From contig NZ_QSOP01000009.1 of the NCBI RefSeq assembly GCF_003436275.1, forward strand, positions 26,212 through 90,211: a DNA stretch of 64,000 bases. The letters are read 5' to 3'. Shown here piece by piece: positions 8,629 through 17,741 of this stretch. The position numbers and the translations under genes were made by a program. Source of the DNA: Collinsella sp. TM09-10AT (GTDB lineage: Bacteria; Actinomycetota; Coriobacteriia; Coriobacteriales; Coriobacteriaceae). The notes beneath the pieces were generated by a model that was given only the letters and a program-made list of their open reading frames with translations, was not told the DNA's origin and did no database searches. Position 1 is the stretch's first letter; every line of letters starts with the position of its first letter.

Positions 8629-10431
8629 TTACTCCTCCAAGCCGTCCTCCCCAGAAGCCTTCTTCTGCTGATCGAGCTTATGCTTACCACTTACGATAGA
8701 CGTAGCGCCCAGTGTGGCCAAGCTTGCACTGGCAAGGCTCGCCATCACAATCAAGTCGCCCGTCTTGGGCATGTTGCCGCCCGAGGACTTGGTAGTTGTA
8801 GTCGTCGTGGTCGTGGTGGTCACCGTTTTGGAGTCATTTTGCTCTTGGACCTGGTTGTCAGCACCGCTCTTGTCGTCGTCTTCGGACTGTTTCTTTTCGC
8901 CCTCGGCCTTGCTCTTGTCCTTCTCCTCAGATTCAGACTTCTTATCCTCGTCCTTCTTCTGTTCGGACTTGTCGCTCTTCTCCTCAGAGCTAGAACCCTT
9001 ATCGGATTCGGTCTTCTCGGAAGCCTTGTCCTTGGAGTCGCCCTTTGCGGCTTCGATCTTTTCCGTGGAAACCTGATCAGAGTTGCCCTTGTTCTGGGTC
9101 GAGCCGTTATTGACGCCAGCCATCAGCGAAGAGCCCAGCGTAGAACCAAGCTGCTCGGAGAAAGAAGGCTTCTTGTCCGGCGAAGCAACGGGAACGTCCG
9201 GCGCCTTATTCGAGTCATCCTTGGAAGCATCGGAACCAGGGGTTGCGTCAGAGCCGGAGCCGTTGTTAGAGCCGGTGCCAACGGACGAATCGCTCGAGCC
9301 GGTGGATGAGTTAGAGGTGCCAGCACCGGTCGAACCAGAAGCGTCGCTGTCCGTATTGCCTGCAGAGCTTGAAGACGAATCGCCCGCAGCAGAGCCGTTC
9401 GAAACGGAGCCGTTCGAGGTGGAGCCGTCGTTGGTAGTGCCACCAGCAGAGCCATCACCGTCAGCATCGGTCGAGGGCGCATCCATCCTGTCATCGTTAG
9501 CATCGTCACGCGAGTCGTCATTCGAATCAGGCGCCGGCGTAGGCTCGGGCTGCACGGGCGTCGCAGCGGCAGCGGCCTCGTCCTCGGCGATATAAACCAA
9601 GCAGTCCTTCAGCTCGTTGCGGTAGCGGTTCTTCCAGCCCTCATGATACTGGGGCTGGCTCGAAAACTTGGTGGCAACGTTATCGACCACGCTATTGAAG
9701 AGCGCCGTCACAAACTCGCGGTCGGACATATCGTTGGAGAGATTCGCCCAACGGAAGAAGTCCCTGCAGCCACCGGTGCCGCACATGTTGGTAATGCTCC
9801 ACACCATGCCCTTAACGCAATCGGCACGGCCCGAAATATCAATACCTAGGCCGCTCTTGAGCCACGCCTCGGTCACCGCATAGTACGAGTTGTACGCATA
9901 GGCATCTTGCAGAGCCGAAAACTCAGCAGGGTCGGTGTTATAAGCGCCCTGGAAGGCCTCCTGCGCAATACGGCCCAGCTCAGTGAGCTGGGCGTTCTCG
10001 TACATGGCATTGCTCGTGTTAGAAATCTCGCTGCCGCGATCAATCGCATCCTTGAGCATGCTGTATTTCTCGGGATTGTAGTTGTAGACCTGCTTCATAA
10101 ACGGAATGAGCGACCAACGACGGTCGAACTGGTAATAACCCAGCGCGTTATAGCCGTCGCCATACGAAAAGCCCTGGTTATAGTTGCCATGGCTCTCGTA
10201 CTTGGTAAAGTACTTCATCTCGGGGGTCACGTTAACAAACGAAACGCCCTGGACCGACCTCAGCACGCCCGAGAAGGACTGCTGGGTGTAGAGACCCTTA
10301 TCGATATCGGTGGCATCCGAGGCAACGCCCGGCGTGGGCTCCTCGGCAGCGGCGGGTGCCGGCACGGAAACGGCGCCAAACGAAAGCGCCAGCGTCAGGC
10401 CCGCGACAATCGCAGAATGCTTGGGCTGCAT
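8629..10431 (-). CDS. Sortase-anchored surface protein with low-complexity stalk
   Basis: A 600-residue exported protein. Residues 1-30 form a signal peptide (ALSFGAVSVPAPAAAEE). Residues ~55-290 form a folded domain with YESHGNYNQGFSYGDG and LGYYQFDRRWSL, which looks like a lysozyme or peptidoglycan-acting domain, although I cannot assign the family. Residues ~290-550 are a Ser/Gly/Asn/Asp-rich then Lys/Glu-rich stalk. The C-terminus has MPKTGD near residue 554, a hydrophobic helix and a charged tail, which is the sorting signal for covalent attachment to the wall by sortase. It has its own terminator, so it is a single-gene unit. The sortase itself is not in this window. Confidence 0.85.
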   Translation of the reverse strand: MQPKHSAIVAGLTLALSFGAVSVPAPAAAEEPTPGVASDATDIDKGLYTQQSFSGVLRSVQGVSFVNVTPEMKYFTKYESHGNYNQGFSYGDGYNALGYYQFDRRWSLIPFMKQVYNYNPEKYSMLKDAIDRGSEISNTSNAMYENAQLTELGRIAQEAFQGAYNTDPAEFSALQDAYAYNSYYAVTEAWLKSGLGIDISGRADCVKGMVWSITNMCGTGGCRDFFRWANLSNDMSDREFVTALFNSVVDNVATKFSSQPQYHEGWKNRYRNELKDCLVYIAEDEAAAAATPVQPEPTPAPDSNDDSRDDANDDRMDAPSTDADGDGSAGGTTNDGSTSNGSVSNGSAAGDSSSSSAGNTDSDASGSTGAGTSNSSTGSSDSSVGTGSNNGSGSDATPGSDASKDDSNKAPDVPVASPDKKPSFSEQLGSTLGSSLMAGVNNGSTQNKGNSDQVSTEKIEAAKGDSKDKASEKTESDKGSSSEEKSDKSEQKKDEDKKSESEEKDKSKAEGEKKQSEDDDKSGADNQVQEQNDSKTVTTTTTTTTTTKSSGGNMPKTGDLIVMASLASASLATLGATSIVSGKHKLDQQKKASGEDGLEE

Positions 10432-10570
10432 AAGATCCTCCCTGCATTGGTGTAGTTAAAGTGCAGTTTGCAAAGATAGAAATAAGTATTGCAGCTCGCC
10501 CGTTGTTGCACAACAACCCCTCGGTAAACGGCAACAACCCTCCGCGAAATCTTAAGGAATTGCGCTCAAC

Positions 10571-11002
10571 CTACAGCTTAATGTCAAAGTTGATCTCTGG
10601 GACGGCGGCAAGGTCGGCCAACGACACGCCGTCGACGTACTTTTCGATCACGTCGTCCAGACCGCGCCAGAATTTGACGGTCGAGCAGAGATCGCTGCGA
10701 GCGCAGCTGTTGTCGATGCCATCGCACGCCACCGGAGCCGTGCTGCCCTCGACGGCGCGCAGGATGTCGCCGGCACGCACCTCGGCCGGGTCCTTGGCCA
10801 TCATGTAGCCGCCGCCCTTGCCGCGCACGCTCTTAAGTAGGCCCGCCTTCATGAGCGGACGAACCAGCTGCTCCAGATACTTTTGCGAGATACGCTCGCG
10901 GTCGGCGACCTCGCGCAAAGCGATCTTGCCCTCGGCGTCGCCCAGCGCTGCGATATAGATCATCAGTCGGAGGGCATAGCGGCCCTTAGAAGAAATGAGC
11001 AT
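10571..11002 (-). CDS. Rrf2-family regulator, IscR/SufR-like
   Basis: A 143-residue winged-helix regulator. It starts MLISSKGRYALRLMIYIA, has the DNA-binding stretch ISQKYLEQLVRPLMKAGLL and RGKGGGY, and carries three cysteines as C-x6-C-x5-C (CDGIDNSCARSDLC). Such cysteines bind a [2Fe-2S] or [4Fe-4S] cluster in IscR and SufR. The ATG at 11002 has GGAGGG upstream; the longer frame to 11080 runs through the operator region. It is divergent from sufC and should sense cluster status and control the suf operon, probably together with its own gene, through the boxes at 11023-11097. Confidence 0.88.
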   Translation of the reverse strand: MLISSKGRYALRLMIYIAALGDAEGKIALREVADRERISQKYLEQLVRPLMKAGLLKSVRGKGGGYMMAKDPAEVRAGDILRAVEGSTAPVACDGIDNSCARSDLCSTVKFWRGLDDVIEKYVDGVSLADLAAVPEINFDIKL

Positions 11003-11022
11003 ACCTACCCTCCCATCGCATC

Positions 11023-11097
11023 TGGGACAACATAACCAGGTTTGTTTGTCCCAAATCTTAAGTAAGTGGGACAAACACAACAGGTTATTTTGTCCCA
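11023..11097. promoter_or_regulatory. Two 31-bp Rrf2-type operators between regulator and sufC
   Basis: TGGGACAA-N15-TTGTCCCA occurs at 11023-11053 and again at 11067-11097, with identical arms and identical spacing. A third copy with one arm change lies at 16453-16483 after the operon. The sites sit in the 224-base divergent region; a TTGACT (11135-11140) to their right may be the -35 box of the suf promoter. Binding by the adjacent Rrf2 protein is inferred from position and symmetry. Confidence 0.7.
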
Positions 11098-11226
11098 GAA
11101 TTTGAAAAGTCGAGTGGATTAGTCGGGTTTTCCCTTGACTAACGCCGAACCCATAGTAACTTTATTCCGAGAAGATTCCTAGGGTTTAGTACACCTATGA
11201 GTACACCATATACAGAGAGGGACAGC

Positions 11227-12027
11227 ATGAGCGCAAATCCGCTGCTTTCCATCGAAGGTCTGACTGCCTCCGTGGACGAGAAGACCATCCTCCACAACGT
11301 CAACCTCAACGTCGCCGCCGGCGAGACCCACGTGCTGATGGGCCCCAACGGCGCGGGTAAGTCCACCCTTGGTCACCTGGTCATGGGCGACCCCGTCTAC
11401 ACCGTCAACGACGGCCGCATCATCTTTGACGGCCAGTACATCACCGGGCTCACCACCGACAAGCGCTCGCGTGCCGGCCTGTTCCTGAGCTTTCAGGCCC
11501 CGGTCGAGATCCCGGGCGTGCCGCTGTCGAGCTTTTTGCGCGCCAGCATCGCCGGCCGCCCCGGTCTGGAGATGAAGGGCAAGGAGTTCCGCCGCCGCGT
11601 CAAGGAGCTCGCGGCCGAGCTCAACATGGATACCGCCTATCTCAACCGCGAGCTGGGCGTGGGCTTCTCGGGCGGCGAGAAGAAGAAGGTCGAGATGCTC
11701 CAGCTTCTGCTGCTGCAGCCCAAGCTCGCCATCCTCGACGAGACCGACTCAGGCCTGGACGTCGACGCGCTTTCCACCGTCAGCCACGGCATGGACGCCT
11801 ACCGCAAGAGCTGCGACGGCTCCATGCTCATCATCACGCACAACACGCGCATCCTGGAGCACTTGGATGTCGACCGCGTCCACGTTATGGTCAAGGGTCA
11901 TATCGTGCGCGAGGACGACGCCTCGCTCATCCCCTGGATCGACAAGAACGGCTTTGAGACCTTCGAGCGCGAGGCCGCCGAGCAGCGCGCCCAGGCCGAA
12001 GCCGCCGCTGCCGGGCAGCAGGCGTAA
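11227..12027 (+). CDS. sufC: SufC, ATPase of the SufBCD scaffold
   Basis: A 266-residue ABC-type ATPase without membrane part. Walker A is GPNGAGKST, the signature is VGFSGGEKKKVEM (the SufC form of the LSGGQ motif), and Walker B is LAILDETDSGLD. It binds SufB and SufD and drives conformational change during iron-sulfur cluster assembly in the cytosol. The ATG at 11227 is chosen because AGAGGGA precedes it; an ATG ten codons upstream has no ribosome site. It is the first gene of sufCBDSU, 12 bases before sufB. Confidence 0.95.
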   Translation: MSANPLLSIEGLTASVDEKTILHNVNLNVAAGETHVLMGPNGAGKSTLGHLVMGDPVYTVNDGRIIFDGQYITGLTTDKRSRAGLFLSFQAPVEIPGVPLSSFLRASIAGRPGLEMKGKEFRRRVKELAAELNMDTAYLNRELGVGFSGGEKKKVEMLQLLLLQPKLAILDETDSGLDVDALSTVSHGMDAYRKSCDGSMLIITHNTRILEHLDVDRVHVMVKGHIVREDDASLIPWIDKNGFETFEREAAEQRAQAEAAAAGQQA

Positions 12028-12039
12028 AGGGGCGACGCA

Positions 12040-13452
12040 ATGACCAAGAACCGCACCGAGGTCGCGGACATCGACCGCAGCCTCTACGACTTCACCTATG
12101 GCGAGGAGGGATTCGAGCGCCTCGACGCCGGCATCACGCCCGACATCGTGCGCGAGATCAGCGCCAAGAAGGACGAGCCGCAGTGGATGCTCGACCTGCG
12201 CCTCAAGTCCCTCGAGATCTTCAACCGCTTCCCTGACCCGACGTGGGGCCCCTCCATCGAGGGCCTGGACATGGACAACATCGTCACCTACGTCAAGCCC
12301 AACACCGACCAAAAGCACGACTGGGAGTCGGTGCCCGACGACATCAAGAACACCTTTGAGCGCTTGGGCATCCCCGACGCCGAGCGCAGCTACCTGGCGG
12401 GCGTCGGCGCGCAGTACGACTCCGAGCTCGTCTACCACAACATGCAGGATACGGCGTCCAAGATGGGCATCGTCTACTCCGGCATCGAGGAGGCCCTGCA
12501 CGACCCGCAGTGGGAGCCGCTCATCCACGAGAAGTTTATGACGCTCATCCCGCCCACCGACCACAAGTTTGCGGCCCTGCACGGCGCCGTATGGTCGGGC
12601 GGCTCGTTTGTCTACGTGCCCAAGGGCACCAAGCTCGACTTCCCGCTGCAGAGCTACTTCCGCCTTAACGCCAAGGGCGCCGGCCAGTTTGAGCACACGC
12701 TCATCATCGTCGAGGACGATGCCGACCTGCACTTTATCGAGGGTTGCTCCGCGCCCAAGTACAACGTGGCCAACCTCCACGCCGGCGCCGTCGAGCTCTT
12801 TGTGGGCAAGCGTGCGCACCTGCGCTACTCAACTATCGAGAACTGGTCCAAGAACATGTACAACCTCAACACCAAGCGTGCGCGCGTGGACGAGGACGGC
12901 GACATCGAGTGGATCAGTGGCTCCTTCGGCAGCCACGTGGGCTACCTCTACCCCATGAGCGTGCTCAACGGCCGCCGCGCTCGCTCGAGCTTTACCGGCA
13001 TCACCTTTGCCGGCGCCGGGCAGAATCTCGACACCGGCTGCAAGGTCGTGCTCAACGCCCCCGAGACCTCGGCGACCGTCGAGACCAAGGGCATCTCCAA
13101 GAGCGGCGGCATCCAGACGTTCCGCAGCTCTATTGTGGCGACACCCAAGGCCGAGGGTTCCAAGGCAACCGTGAGCTGCCAGTCGCTGATGCTCGACGAC
13201 CAGAGCTGCTCCGATACCATCCCCGCTATGGACATCCGCGCCAAGAACGTCGACATCGGCCACGAGGCCACCATCGGCCGCATCGGCGACGACAAGGTGT
13301 TCTACCTGATGAGCCGCGGTATCTCGGAGGAAGAGGCCCGCACCATGATCGTCAACGGCTTTGCCAACCCGGTCTCCAAGGAGCTGCCGCTTGAGTACGC
13401 CGTCGAGATGAACAACCTGATCAAGCTCGAGATGGAAGGAGCGATCGGATAA
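12040..13452 (+). CDS. sufB: SufB, Fe-S cluster assembly scaffold
   Basis: A 470-residue SufB, the usual length. It has GSFVYVPKG, EGCSAPKYNVANLHAG (the cysteine region of SufB), a long run of parallel beta strands and NVDIGHEATIGRIGDDKVFYLMSRG near the C-terminus, which is shared with SufD. It builds the nascent cluster with SufC and SufD, using sulfur delivered by SufS/SufU. Its TAA overlaps the ATG of sufD by one base, which implies coupled translation. Confidence 0.95.
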   Translation: MTKNRTEVADIDRSLYDFTYGEEGFERLDAGITPDIVREISAKKDEPQWMLDLRLKSLEIFNRFPDPTWGPSIEGLDMDNIVTYVKPNTDQKHDWESVPDDIKNTFERLGIPDAERSYLAGVGAQYDSELVYHNMQDTASKMGIVYSGIEEALHDPQWEPLIHEKFMTLIPPTDHKFAALHGAVWSGGSFVYVPKGTKLDFPLQSYFRLNAKGAGQFEHTLIIVEDDADLHFIEGCSAPKYNVANLHAGAVELFVGKRAHLRYSTIENWSKNMYNLNTKRARVDEDGDIEWISGSFGSHVGYLYPMSVLNGRRARSSFTGITFAGAGQNLDTGCKVVLNAPETSATVETKGISKSGGIQTFRSSIVATPKAEGSKATVSCQSLMLDDQSCSDTIPAMDIRAKNVDIGHEATIGRIGDDKVFYLMSRGISEEEARTMIVNGFANPVSKELPLEYAVEMNNLIKLEMEGAIG

Positions 13453-14723
13453 TGAAACAGACCACGAACACCGCTGCGACCACGCTCGAGCAGGTTAATG
13501 CGATGCCGGCCGCAACTTGGGGCTGGCTCAAGATGAACCAGACCAAGCTCGAGCTTTCGGACGAACTTGCCGCCGCCCCCGCCGAGGCCGTTGAGGTCGA
13601 GGGCTTGGACGAGCAGCTTGCCGGCTCGGCCGACGCCTTCGACGCCGCCATGGACGCCATGGCCGAGCGCTTCCCCGAGCGCCGCGCCTCCGCCCCCGGC
13701 GACGCTGCCGACCGTGCCCGCATCACGCCCGAGACCGAGCTCGACGTGCCCGCCACCTCTGTTTACCAGGCCGGCGCCATCAAGCTCGAGGAGGAGCTCT
13801 CCCCTGCCGAGGCCTTCGAGACCGGCATGGGCGAGGCCGCCTATGCGTATCTGACCGAGCACGCCACCAAGCGCATCGTCATCGATGTTCCCGCCTACCA
13901 GCACGCCGCCGTTACCGTGCGCGTGAGTGGCGTCGACGCAGCGGCTGCGATTGCCGCCATCGACGTCGTCGCCCGCCCGCAGGCAACGCTCGACCTCGCC
14001 CTAGCCCTGGACTCCCCCGTTGCCGGCGAGGGCGTCGTGGGCTCCGTGCTGCGTGTGTGCGCCCACGAGTACGCCACCGTCAACGTGACCTGCACGCAGA
14101 CACTCGACGACAGCTGGATCGCACTCGACGACACCGGCCTGTTCCTAGACGAGGGCGCGCGCGTCAACGTGCAGCACACTGTCCTGGGTGCCGGCGCCAG
14201 CGCCACCGGCCTTGCCGGCGACCTGCTGGGCGATACCGCCAAGGTCACCATCGATACCGATTACCTGGGCGCCTGCGAGCAGGTGCGCGACTTTAACTAC
14301 GAGCTGCGCCACCGCGGTCGCAAGACCGAGTGCGAGATCGACGCCAACGGCGTGCTGACCGGCACGTCCAAGAAGGTCTACCGCGGCACCATCGACCTCG
14401 TGCACGGCTGCAAGGGTGCAACCGGCACCGAGCGCGAGACGGTGCTTTTGGCCAACAAGGGCGTCGACAACAAGACCGTCCCCGTCATCCTCTGCGACGA
14501 GGACGACGTCGCCGGCAACCACGGCGCCACCATCGGTCACGTCCGCGACGAGCAGCTGTTCTACCTCGCCTGCCGCGGCCTTGACCAAAACGCCGCCGAG
14601 GACCTGTTCATCCGCGCCAAGCTGGAAGACGCCGCGCTTTCCGCCACCGACGAGCGTACCCGCGCCGCCGTCGTCCGCTTGGGCAACAACCTGATCGACA
14701 ACTTTGAAGAGGAGCTCGCATGA
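13452..14723 (+). CDS. sufD: SufD, SufB paralogue of the SufBCD complex
   Basis: A 423-residue SufD with a variable, acidic N-terminal half (Ala/Glu-rich to residue ~120) and a conserved C-terminal beta-helix region ending in VAGNHGATIGHVRDEQLFYLACRG, the SufB/SufD signature. It pairs with SufB and SufC. It overlaps sufB by one base and sufS by four (ATGA), so the three genes are translated as a unit. Confidence 0.92.
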   Translation: MKQTTNTAATTLEQVNAMPAATWGWLKMNQTKLELSDELAAAPAEAVEVEGLDEQLAGSADAFDAAMDAMAERFPERRASAPGDAADRARITPETELDVPATSVYQAGAIKLEEELSPAEAFETGMGEAAYAYLTEHATKRIVIDVPAYQHAAVTVRVSGVDAAAAIAAIDVVARPQATLDLALALDSPVAGEGVVGSVLRVCAHEYATVNVTCTQTLDDSWIALDDTGLFLDEGARVNVQHTVLGAGASATGLAGDLLGDTAKVTIDTDYLGACEQVRDFNYELRHRGRKTECEIDANGVLTGTSKKVYRGTIDLVHGCKGATGTERETVLLANKGVDNKTVPVILCDEDDVAGNHGATIGHVRDEQLFYLACRGLDQNAAEDLFIRAKLEDAALSATDERTRAAVVRLGNNLIDNFEEELA

Positions 14724-16045
14724 TCGACACCGAGCACGTTAAATGCGACACCTGTACCGCCCCCGAGCCCATGGAGCTCGACGCCAGCGACGAGGCCTCG
14801 CGCGGCTGGCCTACCGTAGACATCGAGACCAACCCCTACAAGGCACAGTTCCCGCTGTTCCAGCAGCATCCCGAGATCGCCTTCCTCGATAGTGCCGCCA
14901 CCGCGCAGCGTCCCGCCTGCGTGCTCGACGCCGAGCGCGATTTCTACCAGCGCATGAACGCCAACCCCCTGCGCGGCCTGTACTCGCTGTCCGTCGAGGC
15001 CACCGACGCCATCGCGAAGGTCCGCCAACAGATCGCCGACCTCATCGGCGCCCCCCAGGCCAACGAAGTCGTCTTCACCCGCAACACGAGCGAGTCGCTC
15101 AACCTGGTCGCCAAGAGCTTTGCACCCACAGTCCTCGAGCCGGGCGACGAGGTCGTCATCACCATCATGGAGCACCACTCCAACCTGATTCCGTGGCAGC
15201 AGGTCTGCCGCGAGACCGGTGCCAAGCTCGTCTACCTCTACCCCACCAAGACCGGCCAGCTCACGACCGAGGAGGTTCTGGCCAAGGTGGGCCCCAAGAC
15301 CAAGATCCTGGCCGTGGGTCAGGTCTCTAACGTCCTGGGCGTCGAGAATCCGGTCAAGAACCTCGGCAAGCTCGTGCACAAGTACGGCGGCTATCTGGTC
15401 GTCGACGGCGCACAGTCGCTGCCGCACATGCCAGTCAATGTGGCCGATCTGGGCGCCGACTTCTTTGCCTTTAGCGCGCACAAGGCCATGGGCCCCATGG
15501 GCATCGGCGTGCTGTGGGGCAAGATGGATCTGCTCAACGCCATGCCGCCCATGCTTACCGGCGGTGAGATGATCGACTCGGTTACTGAGCAGGACGCCGT
15601 CTGGGCTCCCGTCCCCGAGAAGTTCGAGGCCGGCACGCAGGACGCCGCCGGCATCTTCGCCACAGGCGCCGCCCTCGACTACCTCGTCAACACGGTGGGC
15701 TACGAAAACATCCAGGCACGCGAGCAGGCACTCGTCCACTACCTGATGGGCGAGCTCATGCAGCTCGACTTTGTCCAGATCATCGGCTCAATCTATTGGG
15801 ATAACCACCACGGCGTCGTGAGCTTTAATGTCAAGGGCATCCACCCGCACGATGTCGCGAGCATCATGGACATGGACGGCGTCTGCATCCGCGCCGGTCA
15901 CCACTGCGCGCAGCCGCTGCTCACCTGGCTGGGCGTCGAGAACCTTGCCTGCTGCCGCGCCAGCGTAGCCTTCTACAACGACAAGGCCGACATCGACAAG
16001 TTCATCGCCGGCCTGCATCACGTTTGGAGCACGTTCAATGGGTAA
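14720..16045 (+). CDS. sufS: SufS, cysteine desulfurase
   Basis: A 441-residue PLP enzyme of class V aminotransferase fold. The PLP lysine lies in FAFSAHKAMGPMG, the active cysteine in RAGHHCAQPLL, and the substrate-binding HHSNLIPWQ is present. It converts cysteine to alanine and passes the persulfide to SufU. It is about 30 residues longer than typical SufS because of an N-terminal extension with CDTC before the fold starts; whether that short cysteine pair has a role is unknown. It overlaps sufD by four bases and sufU by eight. Confidence 0.94.
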   Translation: MIDTEHVKCDTCTAPEPMELDASDEASRGWPTVDIETNPYKAQFPLFQQHPEIAFLDSAATAQRPACVLDAERDFYQRMNANPLRGLYSLSVEATDAIAKVRQQIADLIGAPQANEVVFTRNTSESLNLVAKSFAPTVLEPGDEVVITIMEHHSNLIPWQQVCRETGAKLVYLYPTKTGQLTTEEVLAKVGPKTKILAVGQVSNVLGVENPVKNLGKLVHKYGGYLVVDGAQSLPHMPVNVADLGADFFAFSAHKAMGPMGIGVLWGKMDLLNAMPPMLTGGEMIDSVTEQDAVWAPVPEKFEAGTQDAAGIFATGAALDYLVNTVGYENIQAREQALVHYLMGELMQLDFVQIIGSIYWDNHHGVVSFNVKGIHPHDVASIMDMDGVCIRAGHHCAQPLLTWLGVENLACCRASVAFYNDKADIDKFIAGLHHVWSTFNG

Positions 16046-16472
16046 TCTGTACACCTCCACCACATTTATGGAGCACAACTCGCACCCCGACTATAAGTAC
16101 GAGATGGATGCTCCCACGCACGAGCACGACGGCATCAACCCTAGCTGCGGAGACGAGCTCACCTTGCAGCTGCGTGTCGAGAACAACGTGATCGAGGAGG
16201 CCTCCTTTACCGGTCACGGCTGCGCCATCAGCCAGGCCAGTGCCGACATCATGGCCGACCTCATCACCGGCGAGACCGTCGAGGAAGCTCGCCACCTGGC
16301 AGAGCTCTTCCTCGCCATGATCCGCGGCGAGAAGCTCTCCGAGGAGGACCTGGAAGACCTGGACGAAGCCGCCCAGCTCCAGGACATCTCGCACATGCCC
16401 GCCCGCGTCAAATGCGCCGAGCTCGCCTGGCGCACCCTCGACGGCATGCTCACGGGACAAAATAATCAGTAG
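16038..16472 (+). CDS. sufU: SufU, zinc-dependent sulfurtransferase
   Basis: A 144-residue protein of the SufU/IscU fold. The three conserved cysteines appear in NPSCGD, TGHGCAIS and ARVKCAELAW, with the ~18-residue SufU insertion between the second and third. SufU accepts sulfur from SufS by zinc-ligand exchange and hands it to SufB. It begins inside the end of sufS and closes the operon; an Rrf2-type box overlaps its last codons. Confidence 0.93.
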   Translation: MGNLYTSTTFMEHNSHPDYKYEMDAPTHEHDGINPSCGDELTLQLRVENNVIEEASFTGHGCAISQASADIMADLITGETVEEARHLAELFLAMIRGEKLSEEDLEDLDEAAQLQDISHMPARVKCAELAWRTLDGMLTGQNNQ

Positions 16473-16483
16473 TATTTGTCCCA
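16453..16483. promoter_or_regulatory. Third Rrf2-type 31-bp box at the end of the suf operon
   Basis: CGGGACAA-N15-TTGTCCCA, with the same spacing as the two boxes before sufC. The right arm sits in an 18-base identity (16475-16492) with 11045-11062. It overlaps the last codons and stop of sufU. It may control the divergent or downstream transcript or be a duplicated operator; function not shown. Confidence 0.55.
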
Positions 16484-16500
16484 AATCTTAAGAATTTTAT

Positions 16501-16540
16501 TGGCCGAATCGCTTGACAAGAGTGGTTCGGCCATTTTCTA
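16501..16540. terminator. Intrinsic terminator between sufU and the transposase gene
   Basis: TGGCCGAA (16501-16508) pairs with TTCGGCCA (16526-16533), followed by TTTTCT on the plus strand. It lies between two convergent genes and would end the suf transcript. Confidence 0.65.
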
Positions 16541-17338
16541 TTCCGAGCCCTCAGCCTGAGCCTTTACCTGCGCATAAGCGCGCACGATACGAGAGACGGT
16601 ACTCTTGCTGATTCCCGTATACCGTTCGATCTCGCGCACCGTGTAGCCGCCATCGTGCAGAGCGAAAATGATTCCGTCTCGCCGCGAGGGCGCTACGGTC
16701 TTGAGTTCGTTGAGCGGCACACCCAGGCGCTTCGCCATCTTGTCGGCAAACGCACGCCGCTCCCACTCCGTCTCATCCATATCGTGAATCACCGGATCGG
16801 AACCATCGGGCATCGACAGAGAATAATCCAGAAACCCCTTGGCAGACTCAAAGAGCTCAAGCACACAAGAAGGATCCGAAAATCCCCTCGTCATATCGTT
16901 GTCATACGCTCGAAGATACTCGGCAAAGCTGCTCCAGGGATAACGCTCGATCAGGGCGATACCCGCCTCCTGCGGATTAGCGTGAACATAGCGAATGGCA
17001 GCCATCAGATAACGGTCGGTATCGAGCGAGCGCCGGTCAAAACGGTTCTGGAACAGATGGCCCGTGCGCCCCGTGCGTTTATTGAACCGCCGCGCGTACG
17101 TCAAAAGCAGCCGGTGCATCGCCGCGCTCATCGCGTCCTCGTAATCTGCAAACACCAAATGCACGTGATTGCCCATAAGGCACCAGGCTACAACCGTCAC
17201 GCCCGCCTCGCGGCAGCAATCACGCATCAGCTCCAAAAACTCCCACCGGTCTTCATCGCCCTCAAAGATGAGCTGCTTGCCCACACCGCGGGCACAGACA
17301 TGGTAAAAGCCGGTAACCGTTCTCCAAACGCGCTGCAT
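16538..17338 (-). CDS. REP-associated tyrosine transposase (RAYT) with C-terminal HTH
   Basis: A 266-residue Y1 (HUH) transposase of the IS200/IS605-related TnpA_REP family. It has GFYHVCARG, the metal-binding HUH motif NHVHLVF and the catalytic tyrosine in RYLMAAIRYVHANP. The last ~60 residues form a helix-turn-helix (YTVREIERYTGISKSTVSRIV). RAYTs cut single-stranded DNA at palindromic REP repeats and are normally domesticated rather than mobile. The ATG at 17338 has GAAGGGAG upstream; the frame open to 17551 has no such site. No terminal inverted repeats or obvious flanking REPs were seen. Confidence 0.83.
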   Translation of the reverse strand: MQRVWRTVTGFYHVCARGVGKQLIFEGDEDRWEFLELMRDCCREAGVTVVAWCLMGNHVHLVFADYEDAMSAAMHRLLLTYARRFNKRTGRTGHLFQNRFDRRSLDTDRYLMAAIRYVHANPQEAGIALIERYPWSSFAEYLRAYDNDMTRGFSDPSCVLELFESAKGFLDYSLSMPDGSDPVIHDMDETEWERRAFADKMAKRLGVPLNELKTVAPSRRDGIIFALHDGGYTVREIERYTGISKSTVSRIVRAYAQVKAQAEGSE

Positions 17339-17741
17339 GGCGCTCCCTTCGCCGGGATCTGATTGCCATCCAATACAGCACGATTGAAGCGTGCCATCAA
17401 AACATTCACGCAAAACAATACACTCGCGCGGCCAAAGGCAGTAAACGGGCGGCGAACGGCACCGTTGCAACAGGTCAGACCCCGCAACGCATACAAGAGC
17501 TGACCAAAAGCTTGCCCAAGACGAACCCCCTCTACGGAAATTCGCGACCACAGAACATATAGTTAAACCGTTTCAATTAAAACTTCCGGACTTCTCGCTA
17601 CGAAAACTGAGCCGTTCGCCGAATATTCCGTGCATTTCGCGGTATTATAGGGGCTGCATGTCATGTCCCTTTCGAAGGGTCGCCCGGCAATCGCCAGCCA
17701 CGACCCCCAGACGGGACGCCAACACGATAGAGAGGAGAGGC
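17339..17741. other. Intergenic region, 403 bases, no gene seen
   Basis: I see no gene with a ribosome site here. TATTAT at 17642-17647 could be the -10 box of the downstream iron-sulfur scaffold gene, and an AT-rich stretch (17560-17585) precedes it. Confidence 0.5.
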
